A DNA stretch of 45,982 nt, from assembly GCA_029099845.1 (NCBI GenBank), contig JAQXOT010000005.1, forward strand, positions 1 through 45,982. Direction: 5' to 3'. This document shows, one piece after another, positions 1 to 6,713 of the stretch. Position 1 is the first letter of the stretch; every line of letters starts with the position of its first letter. This DNA comes from a bacterium. GTDB lineage: Bacteria > Bacillota_I > Bacilli_A > RF39 > UBA660. The position numbers and the translations under genes were made by a program. The notes below the pieces were generated by a model, which saw nothing but the letters and a program-made list of their open reading frames with translations, did no database searches and was not told the origin of the DNA.

Positions 1-100
1 TGAGATTTATTACAGCTTTGTCGGCAAGATAGACTTGCCGGAAGCCTAACGCCTGACCTATCCGACACAGCCCTAAGTGCCGGATAGGAACGGCAAAATT
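1..100. repeat. GC-rich segment with two hairpins, possible mobile-element end
   Basis: About half of these 100 bases are G or C, against under a third in the DNA that follows. Two stem-loops are visible. CGGCAAG (22-28) pairs perfectly with CTTGCCG (34-40). CCTATCCG (57-64) pairs with CGGATAGG (81-88) and is extended inward by CAC/GTG. A short A then T run follows. The composition break suggests imported DNA such as the edge of a transposon or conjugative element, or the 3' end of a structured RNA. I do not recognise the family and its left part lies outside the window. Confidence 0.45.
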
Positions 101-140
101 TTTTACACTTCTATTACTTCTTTATCGCACATTAGCAAAA

Positions 141-437
141 ATGCATGGTGTTAAACATAAATCATCTGGAAGTGGTTCATTTTCCTTATTTGATTATACT
201 TTTATGGTTGGGGATGAATCAATGGAAATTACAGCAGGATCTTTTATAAAACTTATCAAATCAGTCAATAATTTATTTTCTAAAATTGTATTGGATATTA
301 GTAAATATGTCTATGAAAATAAAAAAGAAGATTACTTGTATTATAGAAGGATTACAAGATTTGATTTTAAAGATTTTAATAAAATATATGATAATGATAT
401 ATTAAGAATAGTTGGAAAGATTATGAAAAAATTTTAG
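141..437 (+). pseudogene. Hypothetical protein fragment, probably 5'-truncated
   Basis: A 98-residue reading frame that I do not recognise. It begins MHGVKHKSSGSG and ends with a lysine-rich helix. There is no Shine-Dalgarno sequence before the ATG. The frame stays open upstream to a TGA at 54-56, through the right-hand hairpin of the GC-rich segment. This suggests the C-terminal remnant of a longer gene whose start was replaced by the element at 1-100. No membrane segment or cysteine pattern is visible. Whether it is expressed is unclear. Confidence 0.4.
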
Positions 438-547
438 AAACCGCAGAGTTTAAAATTGTAGTAACTATGCTATACTTATATCAGTGAACGAATGTGGTCA
501 ATGTCCACAAATAGTCCACAGTAGATAAATACTATAAGTACAGATAA

Positions 548-627
548 TACTATAAATACAATAAATACAGATGATACCTGATACCAGAATACAATAAATA
601 CAAATAGTACTATAAATACAATAAATA
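548..627. repeat. 20-nt direct repeat, two copies 60 nt apart
   Basis: The 20-mer TACTATAAATACAATAAATA occurs at 548-567 and again at 608-627. In the frame that leads into the SEC-C remnant it encodes Asn-Thr-Ile repeats, so it may be the linker of a decayed protein. Confidence 0.7.
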
Positions 628-695
628 ACATAAATATAGGAATGTTCAGTTCATGTGGATCGGGGCGTAAATATAAGCAGTGCTGTGGAAAGTAA
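582..695 (+). pseudogene. SEC-C zinc motif remnant
   Basis: After an in-frame TGA at 579-581 this frame encodes an Asn/Thr-rich stretch, then MFSSCGSGRKYKQCCGK and a TAA stop. CGSGRKYKQCC is a clear match to the SEC-C metal-binding motif found at the C-termini of SecA and many small bacterial proteins. No ribosome binding site or full-length gene precedes it; the only ATG (642) would give 17 residues. It reads as the tail of a decayed gene. A second SEC-C tail lies at 3100-3177. Confidence 0.6.
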
Positions 696-750
696 GTAAT
701 TACAAGGCTTTGCGAGAATGTGAAAATAATTTTAAGGGAAGAATAGGGAA

Positions 751-776
751 TTAGATACCTTTTAGATACCCTGAAA
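751..776. repeat. TTAGATACC tandem element, copy 1
   Basis: Two tandem copies of TTAGATACC separated by a few T, followed by CTGAAA and a terminator. Near-identical elements lie at 1486-1512 and 3021-3040. The three copies delimit two short segments, each carrying one anchored-protein gene. Confidence 0.6.
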
Positions 777-800
777 AAGACCAATAAAGGTCTTTTTTTT
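774..800 (+). terminator. Rho-independent terminator
   Basis: AAAAAGACC (774-782), loop AATAAA, GGTCTTTTT (789-797), then T to 800. Confidence 0.75.
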
Positions 801-821
801 GAAAATATAATTGCATGTATC

Positions 822-850
822 TATACATTTAAATTAAATTATTGTATAAT
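822..850 (+). promoter_or_regulatory. Promoter of the 881 gene
   Basis: TATACA (822-827), 17-nt spacer, perfect -10 TATAAT (845-850). The gene's AAAGGAG ribosome site follows. Confidence 0.5.
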
Positions 851-880
851 TAAAACGTAAAATAGAAAGGAGTAATTGAA

Positions 881-1429
881 ATGGAAGAAAAGAAAAAGAG
901 TAATGCTGGATTAATCGTACTTGTAGTTATTTTATTGCTAGCATGCGCAGGAATGGGAGCATTTATATTTGTTAATAAGGATAAACTAACAGCTAAAGAA
1001 AACACTACAGCAACAGTAGAGAGTGATAAGAAAGATACAAACGAAAAGACAGAAACTACAAAGAAAACAGAAATAATAAACAATACTATTGAGACAAGAA
1101 GTTGTATAGGAACATATAGTGGTCAAGGAGCTGTTGCTCAAGATGCTAGAACTGGGGAAAAGACAAATGGAACAATAACGGTTGATTTAAAAGAAGATGG
1201 TACTTATAAACTAACAAAAAGTGGCATGGACCAATATTGGACTGGGCACTATACCATAATAGAAAATGCATTATTATTAAAAGACGGTCCATCTACTTGC
1301 GGACCTGGAGCTGATTGCTCAGAAAAATATTCTTCATTTTTAAATATAGCAGATGACTGTTCTAAAATAACAGGCGGATATGGTTCTGTATTCTTTGATC
1401 CAAACTTTACATTGACAAAGAATAATTAA
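881..1429 (+). CDS. Membrane-anchored surface protein, unknown function
   Basis: A 182-residue protein with a short basic cytoplasmic N-terminus (MEEKKKSN), one transmembrane segment at about residues 9-31 and no clear lipobox. A Thr/Lys/Glu-rich linker (about 35-70) leads to a compact extracellular domain with four cysteines. This domain has alternating short strands (GTYSGQG, TITVDLKEDGTYKL, GHYTI), resembling small lipocalin-like folds of Gram-positive surface proteins. A good AAAGGAG site precedes the ATG. The gene lies between two TTAGATACC elements, as if carried on a small cassette. I cannot assign a function. Confidence 0.7.
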   Translation: MEEKKKSNAGLIVLVVILLLACAGMGAFIFVNKDKLTAKENTTATVESDKKDTNEKTETTKKTEIINNTIETRSCIGTYSGQGAVAQDARTGEKTNGTITVDLKEDGTYKLTKSGMDQYWTGHYTIIENALLLKDGPSTCGPGADCSEKYSSFLNIADDCSKITGGYGSVFFDPNFTLTKNN

Positions 1430-1485
1430 AAAAGATAAATAAACTGTTTGGACTATTATGATGATTATTTCATTAATAGTTGTTT

Positions 1486-1512
1486 TTAGATACCTTTTTA
1501 GATACCCTGAAA
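1486..1512. repeat. TTAGATACC tandem element, copy 2
   Basis: TTAGATACC, a short T run, TAGATACC and CTGAAA, as in copy 1 at 751-776. Like copy 1 it is followed within 10 nt by a terminator, so element and terminator appear to have been duplicated together. Confidence 0.6.
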
Positions 1513-1520
1513 TATTTTTA

Positions 1521-1544
1521 AAAGACTTTTATAAGTCTTTTTTT
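1521..1544 (+). terminator. Rho-independent terminator
   Basis: AAAGACTT (1521-1528), TTAT loop, AAGTCTTT (1533-1540) and a T run; it ends the 881 gene. Confidence 0.7.
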
Positions 1545-1553
1545 CGTAATATA

Positions 1554-1562
1554 TGTTATAAT
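1554..1562 (+). promoter_or_regulatory. Extended -10 promoter of the Ltp-like gene
   Basis: TG (1554-1555), one base, then perfect TATAAT (1557-1562). The AAGGAGGTG ribosome site and ATG at 1590 follow. Confidence 0.55.
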
Positions 1563-1589
1563 AAAATCAAATATATAAGGAGGTGTATT

Positions 1590-2959
1590 ATGTCAAAAGA
1601 CAAGACTAAAAAAGTAAAAACATATAAAATAAAAAGTTCTAATAACCGTGGAAAAAAACTGCTATAAATAATGAGAATGCTGTTGATAAAAAGAAAAAAG
1701 AGAGGAATAAAAATGTTATATTTACAATAAGTGGAGTATCTATAGTACTATTACTTATACTGATAAGCTTTTTTACTACCAAAACACCCATAACATATAG
1801 TATAGCAAAAGATATGACATCTTCTAAAAGTTCCCTTTTATCAAAAGACACAATAATAACAGAAGAAGGAGAAGATACAAAATTTAAGCATTCGTTTATC
1901 GAATGTGCAAATATATATAAGGGTGAAGAAAGTGAAGAAAATAGAATTGTTTCAATTTCTTTATATGATACAAAAGAACACGCAGAACATAAAAAAGAAT
2001 ATTTTGAAAAGTACAATAAATACTTAGAAGAAAAATATAAAGATACAATTATGGAAGAGATGTATATTGGAGATGATGCAGAATTTATAATTATTGACAA
2101 TTACTTTTTAAATATTTCAAATAAGTATTCAGATCACAAAGAAGAAATAATTAAAATGTTAAAAAAATATAAGGACAAATATGAATATAAACCAAAAGAC
2201 AAAATTAGTACAATGGAATTAGATAAATATTGGGATAATCAATTAGAAAATACAAAGAAAGAAATAGATAGTGGCTATGAACAAAGAGTTGAAGAATTAA
2301 AAAAACAAATAAAAGAAGATATTAATAAATTAAAGGATTGTTCAACCGTTACTGAATGTAGAGATATACTTGAATCATATCAATCATATGAAAATTATAA
2401 AGAAATATCTGAAGAGTTGAAACAATTAAAAGAAGAATATAATAAAAATGTAATTATTATTCCAGATTTTTCTACTATGTCTAAACAAGATGCTATAAAT
2501 TGGTTAACAGAACGAGAAATGAAATATTATATAGAGGAAGAATATTCAGATACTATACCTGAAAATAGATTTATTAAACAATCCGAAAAAGCAAATTCTG
2601 AAGACTTAAAAAAATATAGTATAACACTGACTTATTCTAAAGGACGAAAACCTACACAGTCAGAATTAAATGCACTTAATAAAGCACAATCATATTCTGA
2701 TCATCAATATATGTCAAAAAACAGATTATATCAACAATTAATATCATCGTATGGAGAAGGATTTAGTGCAGAAGAAGCTCAATATGCAATAGATCATGTA
2801 AAAGCTGATTGGAATTACAATGCTTTACAAAAAGGCAAATCTTACTATACAAGACAAAATATGTCAAAGAGTAGAGTGTATCAACAATTGGTTTCACCAT
2901 ATGGAGAAAATTTTACTCCTGAACAGGCCCAATATGCAGTAGATCACCTTGACGATTAA
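1590..2959 (+). pseudogene. Anchored PASTA-Ltp surface protein, frameshifted or slippage-dependent
   Basis: The ATG at 1590 has a strong AAGGAGGTG site but its frame stops at 1667. Re-reading one base in the seven-A run at 1652-1658 joins it to the long frame ending at 2959, giving about 456 residues. Order of parts: basic cytoplasmic tail; one membrane segment just after the shift (VIFTISGVSIVLLLILISFF); a Lys/Glu-rich coiled coil; a PASTA-like domain (begins VIIIPDFSTMSKQDA); and two tandem Ltp repeats with LYQQLISSYGEGFSAEEAQYA and VYQQLVSPYGENFTPEQAQYA patterns (Pfam PF07553). Ltp from phage TP-J34 blocks injection of DNA by superinfecting phage, so a phage-exclusion role is a reasonable inference. 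The shift could be mutation, sequencing error or true slippage. Confidence 0.6.
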
Positions 2960-3020
2960 ATGTTTTATAAAGATTACTAAAAAATGCTTTGTAATTATTT
3001 AATATTATAAAGTGTATAAT

Positions 3021-3040
3021 TTAGATACCTTTTTAGATAA
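3021..3040. repeat. TTAGATACC tandem element, copy 3
   Basis: TTAGATACC, T run, TAGATAAC. It differs from the other copies at one position of the second half-site and lacks the following terminator. Confidence 0.5.
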
Positions 3041-3099
3041 CTATATTGCTTAAAAAGTGAAAAATATTGCACAATATATGAAGAATACAGCACTATTTA

Positions 3100-3177
3100 G
3101 GAAGATTATTGCAGAAAATATGCAAAATAATTCCATGTGGTTCGGGAAAAAAATATAAACAATGCTGTGGAAAGTAG
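3100..3177 (+). pseudogene. Second SEC-C zinc motif remnant
   Basis: This frame opens after a TAG at 3097-3099, has no start codon, and ends KIIPCGSGKKYKQCCGK followed by TAG. It is a textbook SEC-C tail, with codons closely related to the remnant at 582-695. It looks like the end of a second copy of the same lost gene. Confidence 0.6.
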
Positions 3178-3270
3178 CATAAAATAAGGAAAAACAACAA
3201 ATTGTTAAAATATTAAAATGGTTCGGATTTTCGAACTTGTCCACAAAATAGTAAAAATATGTAGTAAAAT

Positions 3271-3307
3271 AAAGGTGTGAACAATGATTTAAAGTGTTGA
3301 CACCTTT
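3271..3307. promoter_or_regulatory. Stem-loop upstream of rhuM
   Basis: AAAGGTGT (3271-3278) pairs with ACACCTTT (3300-3307), and inside it AACA pairs with TGTT after one mismatch. It sits 20 nt before the AAAGGAGG ribosome site. It could be a terminator of upstream transcription, an operator or an attenuator. Confidence 0.45.
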
Positions 3308-3335
3308 TAAAAACTAAAAGTAAAGGAGGTTTTTA

Positions 3336-4001
3336 ATGGAAGAAAAAAATAATATAGTAATATATCAATTAGACGATGGTAAAACAAAAATAGATGTAAA
3401 ACTTGAAGATGAAACAGTATGGCTATCACAACAACAAATGGCGAACTTATATGATACGACTAAACAAAATATTAGTTTACATATTAAAAACATATTTGAT
3501 GAAGAAGAATTAACAGAGAATTCAACTGTCAAGGAATTCTTGACAGTTCAAAAAGAAGGAAACAGAAACGTTGAAAGAAAAGTTAAATATTACAATTTAG
3601 ATATGATTATATCTTTAGGATATAGAATAAAATCCAAAGTTGCTACTAATTTCAGAAGATGGGCAACTGAAAGATTAAAAGAATATATGATTAAAGGCTT
3701 CACTATGGATGATGAAAGACTTAAAGGGAATGGTGGTGGTAATTATTGGAAAGAATTACTTGCTAGAATTAAAGATATCAGATCATCTGAAAAAGTATTA
3801 TATAGACAAGTTCTTGACTTGTATGCAACTGCTATAGATTATAATCCTAAAGATAGTAAATCAATTGAATTTTTCAAAATTGTTCAAAATAAACTTCATT
3901 ATGCTGCACACGGACATACCGCACCAGAAGTAATCTATGAAAGAGCAGATTCTGATAAACCATTTATGGGACTTACTACTTTTAGCGGAGATTTACAATA
4001 A
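3336..4001 (+). CDS. RhuM family protein, N-terminal part
   Basis: A 221-residue frame matching the first two thirds of RhuM (virulence protein RhuM family, usually about 330 residues). The N-terminus has the Bro/KilA-like DNA-binding signature (TVWLSQQQMANLYDTTKQNI, then YYNLDMIISLGYRIKS and FRRWATERLKEYMIKGF). The family is common on genomic islands, phages and near defence genes; its biochemical role is not established. Where other RhuM proteins continue, this frame stops at TAA 3999-4001. The rest of the protein is in another frame starting at the overlapping ATG 4001. A strong AAAGGAGG site precedes the start. Confidence 0.75.
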   Translation: MEEKNNIVIYQLDDGKTKIDVKLEDETVWLSQQQMANLYDTTKQNISLHIKNIFDEEELTENSTVKEFLTVQKEGNRNVERKVKYYNLDMIISLGYRIKSKVATNFRRWATERLKEYMIKGFTMDDERLKGNGGGNYWKELLARIKDIRSSEKVLYRQVLDLYATAIDYNPKDSKSIEFFKIVQNKLHYAAHGHTAPEVIYERADSDKPFMGLTTFSGDLQ

Positions 4002-4342
4002 TGAGTGATGTTGTAATTGCTAAAAATTATTTAAGTGAAGAGGAATTAAAAGTTTTAAATAATTTAGTATCAGGATATTTTGATTTTGCTGAAATACAAG
4101 CAATCAGACATAATCCAATGCATATGGAAGATTATATTAGACAACTGGACACAATCCTTTCTAGCACTGGTGAAAAATTACTTGTGGGCGCAGGTTCAGT
4201 TAGTCATAACAAAGCAATCGAGAAAGCTAAATCCGAGTATAAGAAATATCAAGTTAAAACAATAAGTCCTGTGGAAAAAGAATATTTAGAAGTTTTAAAA
4301 GCGATAAGTAATAAAATAGACAACAAAACAAGGAATGAATAG
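4001..4342 (+). CDS. RhuM family protein, C-terminal part
   Basis: 113 residues beginning MSDVVIAKNYLSEEELKVLN, which aligns with the C-terminal third of RhuM (conserved IAKNYL, YFDFAEIQA and MHMEDYIRQLD segments). It starts inside the stop of the first part (TAATG), so the halves could be made as two chains by translational coupling. Alternatively a one-base indel broke a single gene near 3990. A hairpin terminator follows the stop codon directly. Confidence 0.65.
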   Translation: MSDVVIAKNYLSEEELKVLNNLVSGYFDFAEIQAIRHNPMHMEDYIRQLDTILSSTGEKLLVGAGSVSHNKAIEKAKSEYKKYQVKTISPVEKEYLEVLKAISNKIDNKTRNE

Positions 4343-4372
4343 AGTGTATCATATAGATATACACTATTTTTA
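4343..4372 (+). terminator. Rho-independent terminator after rhuM
   Basis: AGTGTAT (4343-4349) pairs with ATACACT (4359-4365), followed by A and a T run. Confidence 0.7.
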
Positions 4373-4432
4373 TAAACCAATTAAACAATACTAAAAAGTA
4401 TTAAGTAATTGATACAAATAATAACTTTTCCT

Positions 4433-4460
4433 TTGCAATACAATAAATATTTACTATACT
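4433..4460 (+). promoter_or_regulatory. Promoter of the 4481 gene
   Basis: TTGCAA (4433-4438), 16-nt spacer, TATACT (4455-4460). Confidence 0.6.
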
Positions 4461-4480
4461 AATTGTAGAAGGTGAGTCAT

Positions 4481-5944
4481 ATGAAAAAAGAAAATATAAA
4501 ATATATCATACTATTTTTGTTTTTTACAGTTCTATTATTTTTAAGCCCAATTTCAGGAGACGATTGGGGAAATTATTTAGAGGGAAGTCAAGGAATAAGA
4601 CATATATTTGGCAATGCTATAGGTATGTATTTTGACTGGGAAGGAAGATTTGTAAGCAGAATATTAATAAATTTTTTAACTTACTATAAACCCCTTTGGA
4701 ATATAGTAAATTCCCTAGCAATAGTTGGAATAATTTATCTTATTATAAAAATAATTAATCCCAAAAATCAAAACTTAATTTTTTTCTTATCAACATTAGC
4801 CATATTTTTAATGAATATATTTACCTTTTCACAAGTAGTAGTATGGTTAGCTGGAAATATTACTTACTTATTTGTAATACCTCTCATGCTCTATTATTTT
4901 TATACATTACTAAATAAGAAAAAACACAATATTATTTTCTTTGCCATATTAAATATTATAATGCCTATGTTTGTAGAACATATGGGAGTAATTTTAGTAG
5001 CAGGTAATATCTTACTTTTATTAAAAAACTTTATAGAAGAAAAGAAAATCGACAAGATATTATTACTTTATCTAATCTGTTCTATTATTGGTCTTCTAGC
5101 CATGATTTTAAGCCCTGGTTCAATGAAAAGAAATGAAACTGAAAATCCTAGCTTTAAACAATTGTCAATATTTGAAAAAATAGTCTACAATTTACCAAAT
5201 TTCATCTATTACACATATTTTATTTACCCATATTTATCTATTTTAATGACAATAGGAACTTATTATTTATTAAAAACTCAAATAAAAAATAAAACTTTTA
5301 AAATAATAGGATATACTTATTTACTACCATTACCAATTATAATTTCACTATTATATTTAATAACTAGCATAACACAACAAGAACTATTAAAAGTATTTAA
5401 TCATAATAATATTTTTATTATTCTTTATTTCATCAGTTACATAATTATTCAGTTAATATTAATTTGCCAATATACCAAAACTAGAAAAGATGACAAAGCA
5501 CTATTTTTCTTTATGCTAGGAATAAGTGCCAATTTAGTTATGCTAATTTCTCCAACTTGGGGATATAGAACAAGCTTTGGAACATATATATTTTTAATTA
5601 TAACGTATTTGATAATAATTGATAAAAATATAAAGGAGAAAAAATATATTAACTATTTATTATTCACTATAACAATTATATGTATGTGTTTTTACACTAT
5701 TTTCTACATAAGCATATATAAACAAAATAAAGAAAATGAGAAAAGAATAGAAGAACAGAAAAATAATACGAGCAAAACAATCGAAATAATAAGATATCCA
5801 TCTTATGCCAATTGCAACATTAACCCAGACAATGAATATCACATGATGAAATTTAAGGACTATTATGGTATAAATCAAGATATAGAAATTAAACTAATAA
5901 ATAATAATTGGAAATATTATATATTTTATCAAAAAAGTAAGTAG
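4481..5944 (+). CDS. Polytopic membrane protein, DUF6056/GT-C-like
   Basis: A 487-residue integral membrane protein with roughly eleven or twelve hydrophobic segments. The start is taken at ATG 4481 because AAGGTGA lies 5 nt before it; a GTG three codons upstream is inside that site. After the first membrane segment comes an acidic motif, SPISGDDWGNYLEG, and then WEGRFVSR. Acidic residues at the end of TM1 are typical of GT-C glycosyltransferases and of the DUF6056-like membrane proteins of Gram-positive bacteria. The C-terminal 60 residues are polar and probably extracellular. A role in surface glycan assembly is inference from this architecture only. Confidence 0.55.
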   Translation: MKKENIKYIILFLFFTVLLFLSPISGDDWGNYLEGSQGIRHIFGNAIGMYFDWEGRFVSRILINFLTYYKPLWNIVNSLAIVGIIYLIIKIINPKNQNLIFFLSTLAIFLMNIFTFSQVVVWLAGNITYLFVIPLMLYYFYTLLNKKKHNIIFFAILNIIMPMFVEHMGVILVAGNILLLLKNFIEEKKIDKILLLYLICSIIGLLAMILSPGSMKRNETENPSFKQLSIFEKIVYNLPNFIYYTYFIYPYLSILMTIGTYYLLKTQIKNKTFKIIGYTYLLPLPIIISLLYLITSITQQELLKVFNHNNIFIILYFISYIIIQLILICQYTKTRKDDKALFFFMLGISANLVMLISPTWGYRTSFGTYIFLIITYLIIIDKNIKEKKYINYLLFTITIICMCFYTIFYISIYKQNKENEKRIEEQKNNTSKTIEIIRYPSYANCNINPDNEYHMMKFKDYYGINQDIEIKLINNNWKYYIFYQKSK

Positions 5945-5993
5945 TTAAATATTGAACTAATATTATCAACAGAATATGAAAAAAGCAAAAATA

Positions 5994-6020
5994 TTAGCAC
6001 TTTAACTTGACAAGTGCTAA
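5994..6020 (+). promoter_or_regulatory. CIRCE operator (HrcA site)
   Basis: TTAGCACTT, a 9-nt spacer and AAGTGCTAA form a perfect inverted repeat, differing from the CIRCE consensus (TTAGCACTC-N9-GAGTGCTAA) only in the symmetric last pair. It overlaps the -35 box of the hsp20 promoter, as expected for repression by HrcA and release on heat shock. Confidence 0.93.
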
Positions 6021-6035
6021 TATAAGTGATATAGT
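6007..6035 (+). promoter_or_regulatory. hsp20 promoter
   Basis: Perfect -35 TTGACA (6007-6012) inside the CIRCE element, 17-nt spacer, TATAGT -10 (6030-6035) preceded by TGA. The leader to the start codon is about 95 nt. Confidence 0.85.
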
Positions 6036-6135
6036 TAAAATGTAGTAAGAAATAACACTTACTATGGTATTAAACTATATGATGTGCTCCACCTAAATGG
6101 CGATAACACATAACTAGGAAAGGATGTAGATATAT

Positions 6136-6552
6136 ATGATGTTAGTACCAAGAAGAGATTTTGATATTTTTGATGATTTATTTAATGATCCATTTTTCAA
6201 CACCCATGAAAATAAAGTAATGAAAACAGATATAAAAGAGAAAAAAGATAAATATGAACTTTTAATTGATTTGCCTGGCTTCGATAAAGAAGATATAAAA
6301 ATGCACATTGAAGATGGCTATCTTGTAATTAATGCTAAAACTAGCAACAAAGAAGAAAAAGAAGAAAAAGGCAAATATGTTCGTAAAGAAAGATACTATG
6401 GAGAATGCTCAAGAAGCTTCTATGTAGGTGATGAGATAACTGAAGAAGATGTTAAAGCTAACTTCAAAAATGGTACATTAAATATTGAAATTCCTAAAAA
6501 AGAAGAAACTAAAAAACTTCAAGATAAAAAATATATTGAAATTGGTGAATAG
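6136..6552 (+). CDS. Small heat shock protein Hsp20
   Basis: A 138-residue alpha-crystallin-family chaperone that holds unfolding proteins during heat stress. A short N-terminal arm (DFDIFDDLFNDPFF) is followed by the alpha-crystallin domain at about residues 28-120. Seen in it are YELLIDLPGFDKEDIKMHIE and the closing FKNGTLNIEIPK, with the conserved GxLxIxxPK dimer-loop pattern. The tail KKYIEIGE carries the I-x-I motif that docks oligomers. Two ATG codons stand in tandem after an AAGGATG site; the first was chosen. It is monocistronic, controlled by CIRCE and closed by a strong terminator. Confidence 0.95.
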   Translation: MMLVPRRDFDIFDDLFNDPFFNTHENKVMKTDIKEKKDKYELLIDLPGFDKEDIKMHIEDGYLVINAKTSNKEEKEEKGKYVRKERYYGECSRSFYVGDEITEEDVKANFKNGTLNIEIPKKEETKKLQDKKYIEIGE

Positions 6553-6556
6553 ATAT

Positions 6557-6590
6557 AAAAGAGTGTTGCAATCCAACACTCTTTTATTTT
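6557..6590 (+). terminator. Rho-independent terminator of hsp20
   Basis: AAAAGAGTGTTG (6557-6568) pairs with CAACACTCTTTT (6574-6585) around a CAATC loop; 12 bp perfect. Confidence 0.92.
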
Positions 6591-6657
6591 GCACAAAGTC
6601 TATTTTTTAAATATATTATAGTATAAAGTAAATTAATTAAAATTTAAGCAAAACAAA

Positions 6658-6686
6658 TTGACTTTTTTCACTTTCTAGTTTAATAT
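6658..6686 (+). promoter_or_regulatory. Promoter of the L,D-transpeptidase gene
   Basis: TTGACT (6658-6663), 17-nt spacer, TAATAT (6681-6686); AGGAG ribosome site at 6700-6704. Confidence 0.7.
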
Positions 6687-6713
6687 AATAAAACTATTTA
6701 GGAGAAAAAAGAA

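Larger units (their letters stand above)
438..880. other. Intergenic region with decayed coding DNA and repeats
   Basis: These 443 bases contain no intact gene. They hold an AT-rich repeat tract (525-632), a SEC-C motif remnant (582-695), the first TTAGATACC tandem element (751-776), a terminator (774-800) and the promoter of the next gene. Confidence 0.6.
2960..3335. other. Intergenic region with repeat, SEC-C remnant and hairpins
   Basis: No intact gene. It contains the third TTAGATACC element (3021-3040), a SEC-C remnant (3100-3177), a small hairpin GTTCG/CGAAC (3221-3236) and a long stem-loop just before rhuM (3271-3307). Confidence 0.55.

Noticed and set aside
525-695. Reading the in-frame TGA at 579 as tryptophan, which would extend the SEC-C frame
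   Set aside because: The prfB shift site relies on TGA as a stop, at least one gene (41557-42567) ends with TGA, and tryptophans in all conserved proteins here use TGG. The frame still lacks a start and a ribosome site.
1639-2100. Minus-strand reading frame of 153 residues opposite the Ltp-like gene
   Set aside because: It is the low-complexity Ser/Ile/Phe mirror of an A-rich coding strand, with no ribosome site; the plus-strand gene has clear domains.
751-3040. Integron attC array
   Set aside because: The TTAGATACC elements are direct tandem repeats without the imperfect inverted-repeat structure of attC sites, and no integron integrase is present.
4080-4265. 61-residue plus-strand frame inside the second RhuM part
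   Set aside because: It lies wholly inside the RhuM C-terminal frame, which has family similarity; no ribosome site of its own.
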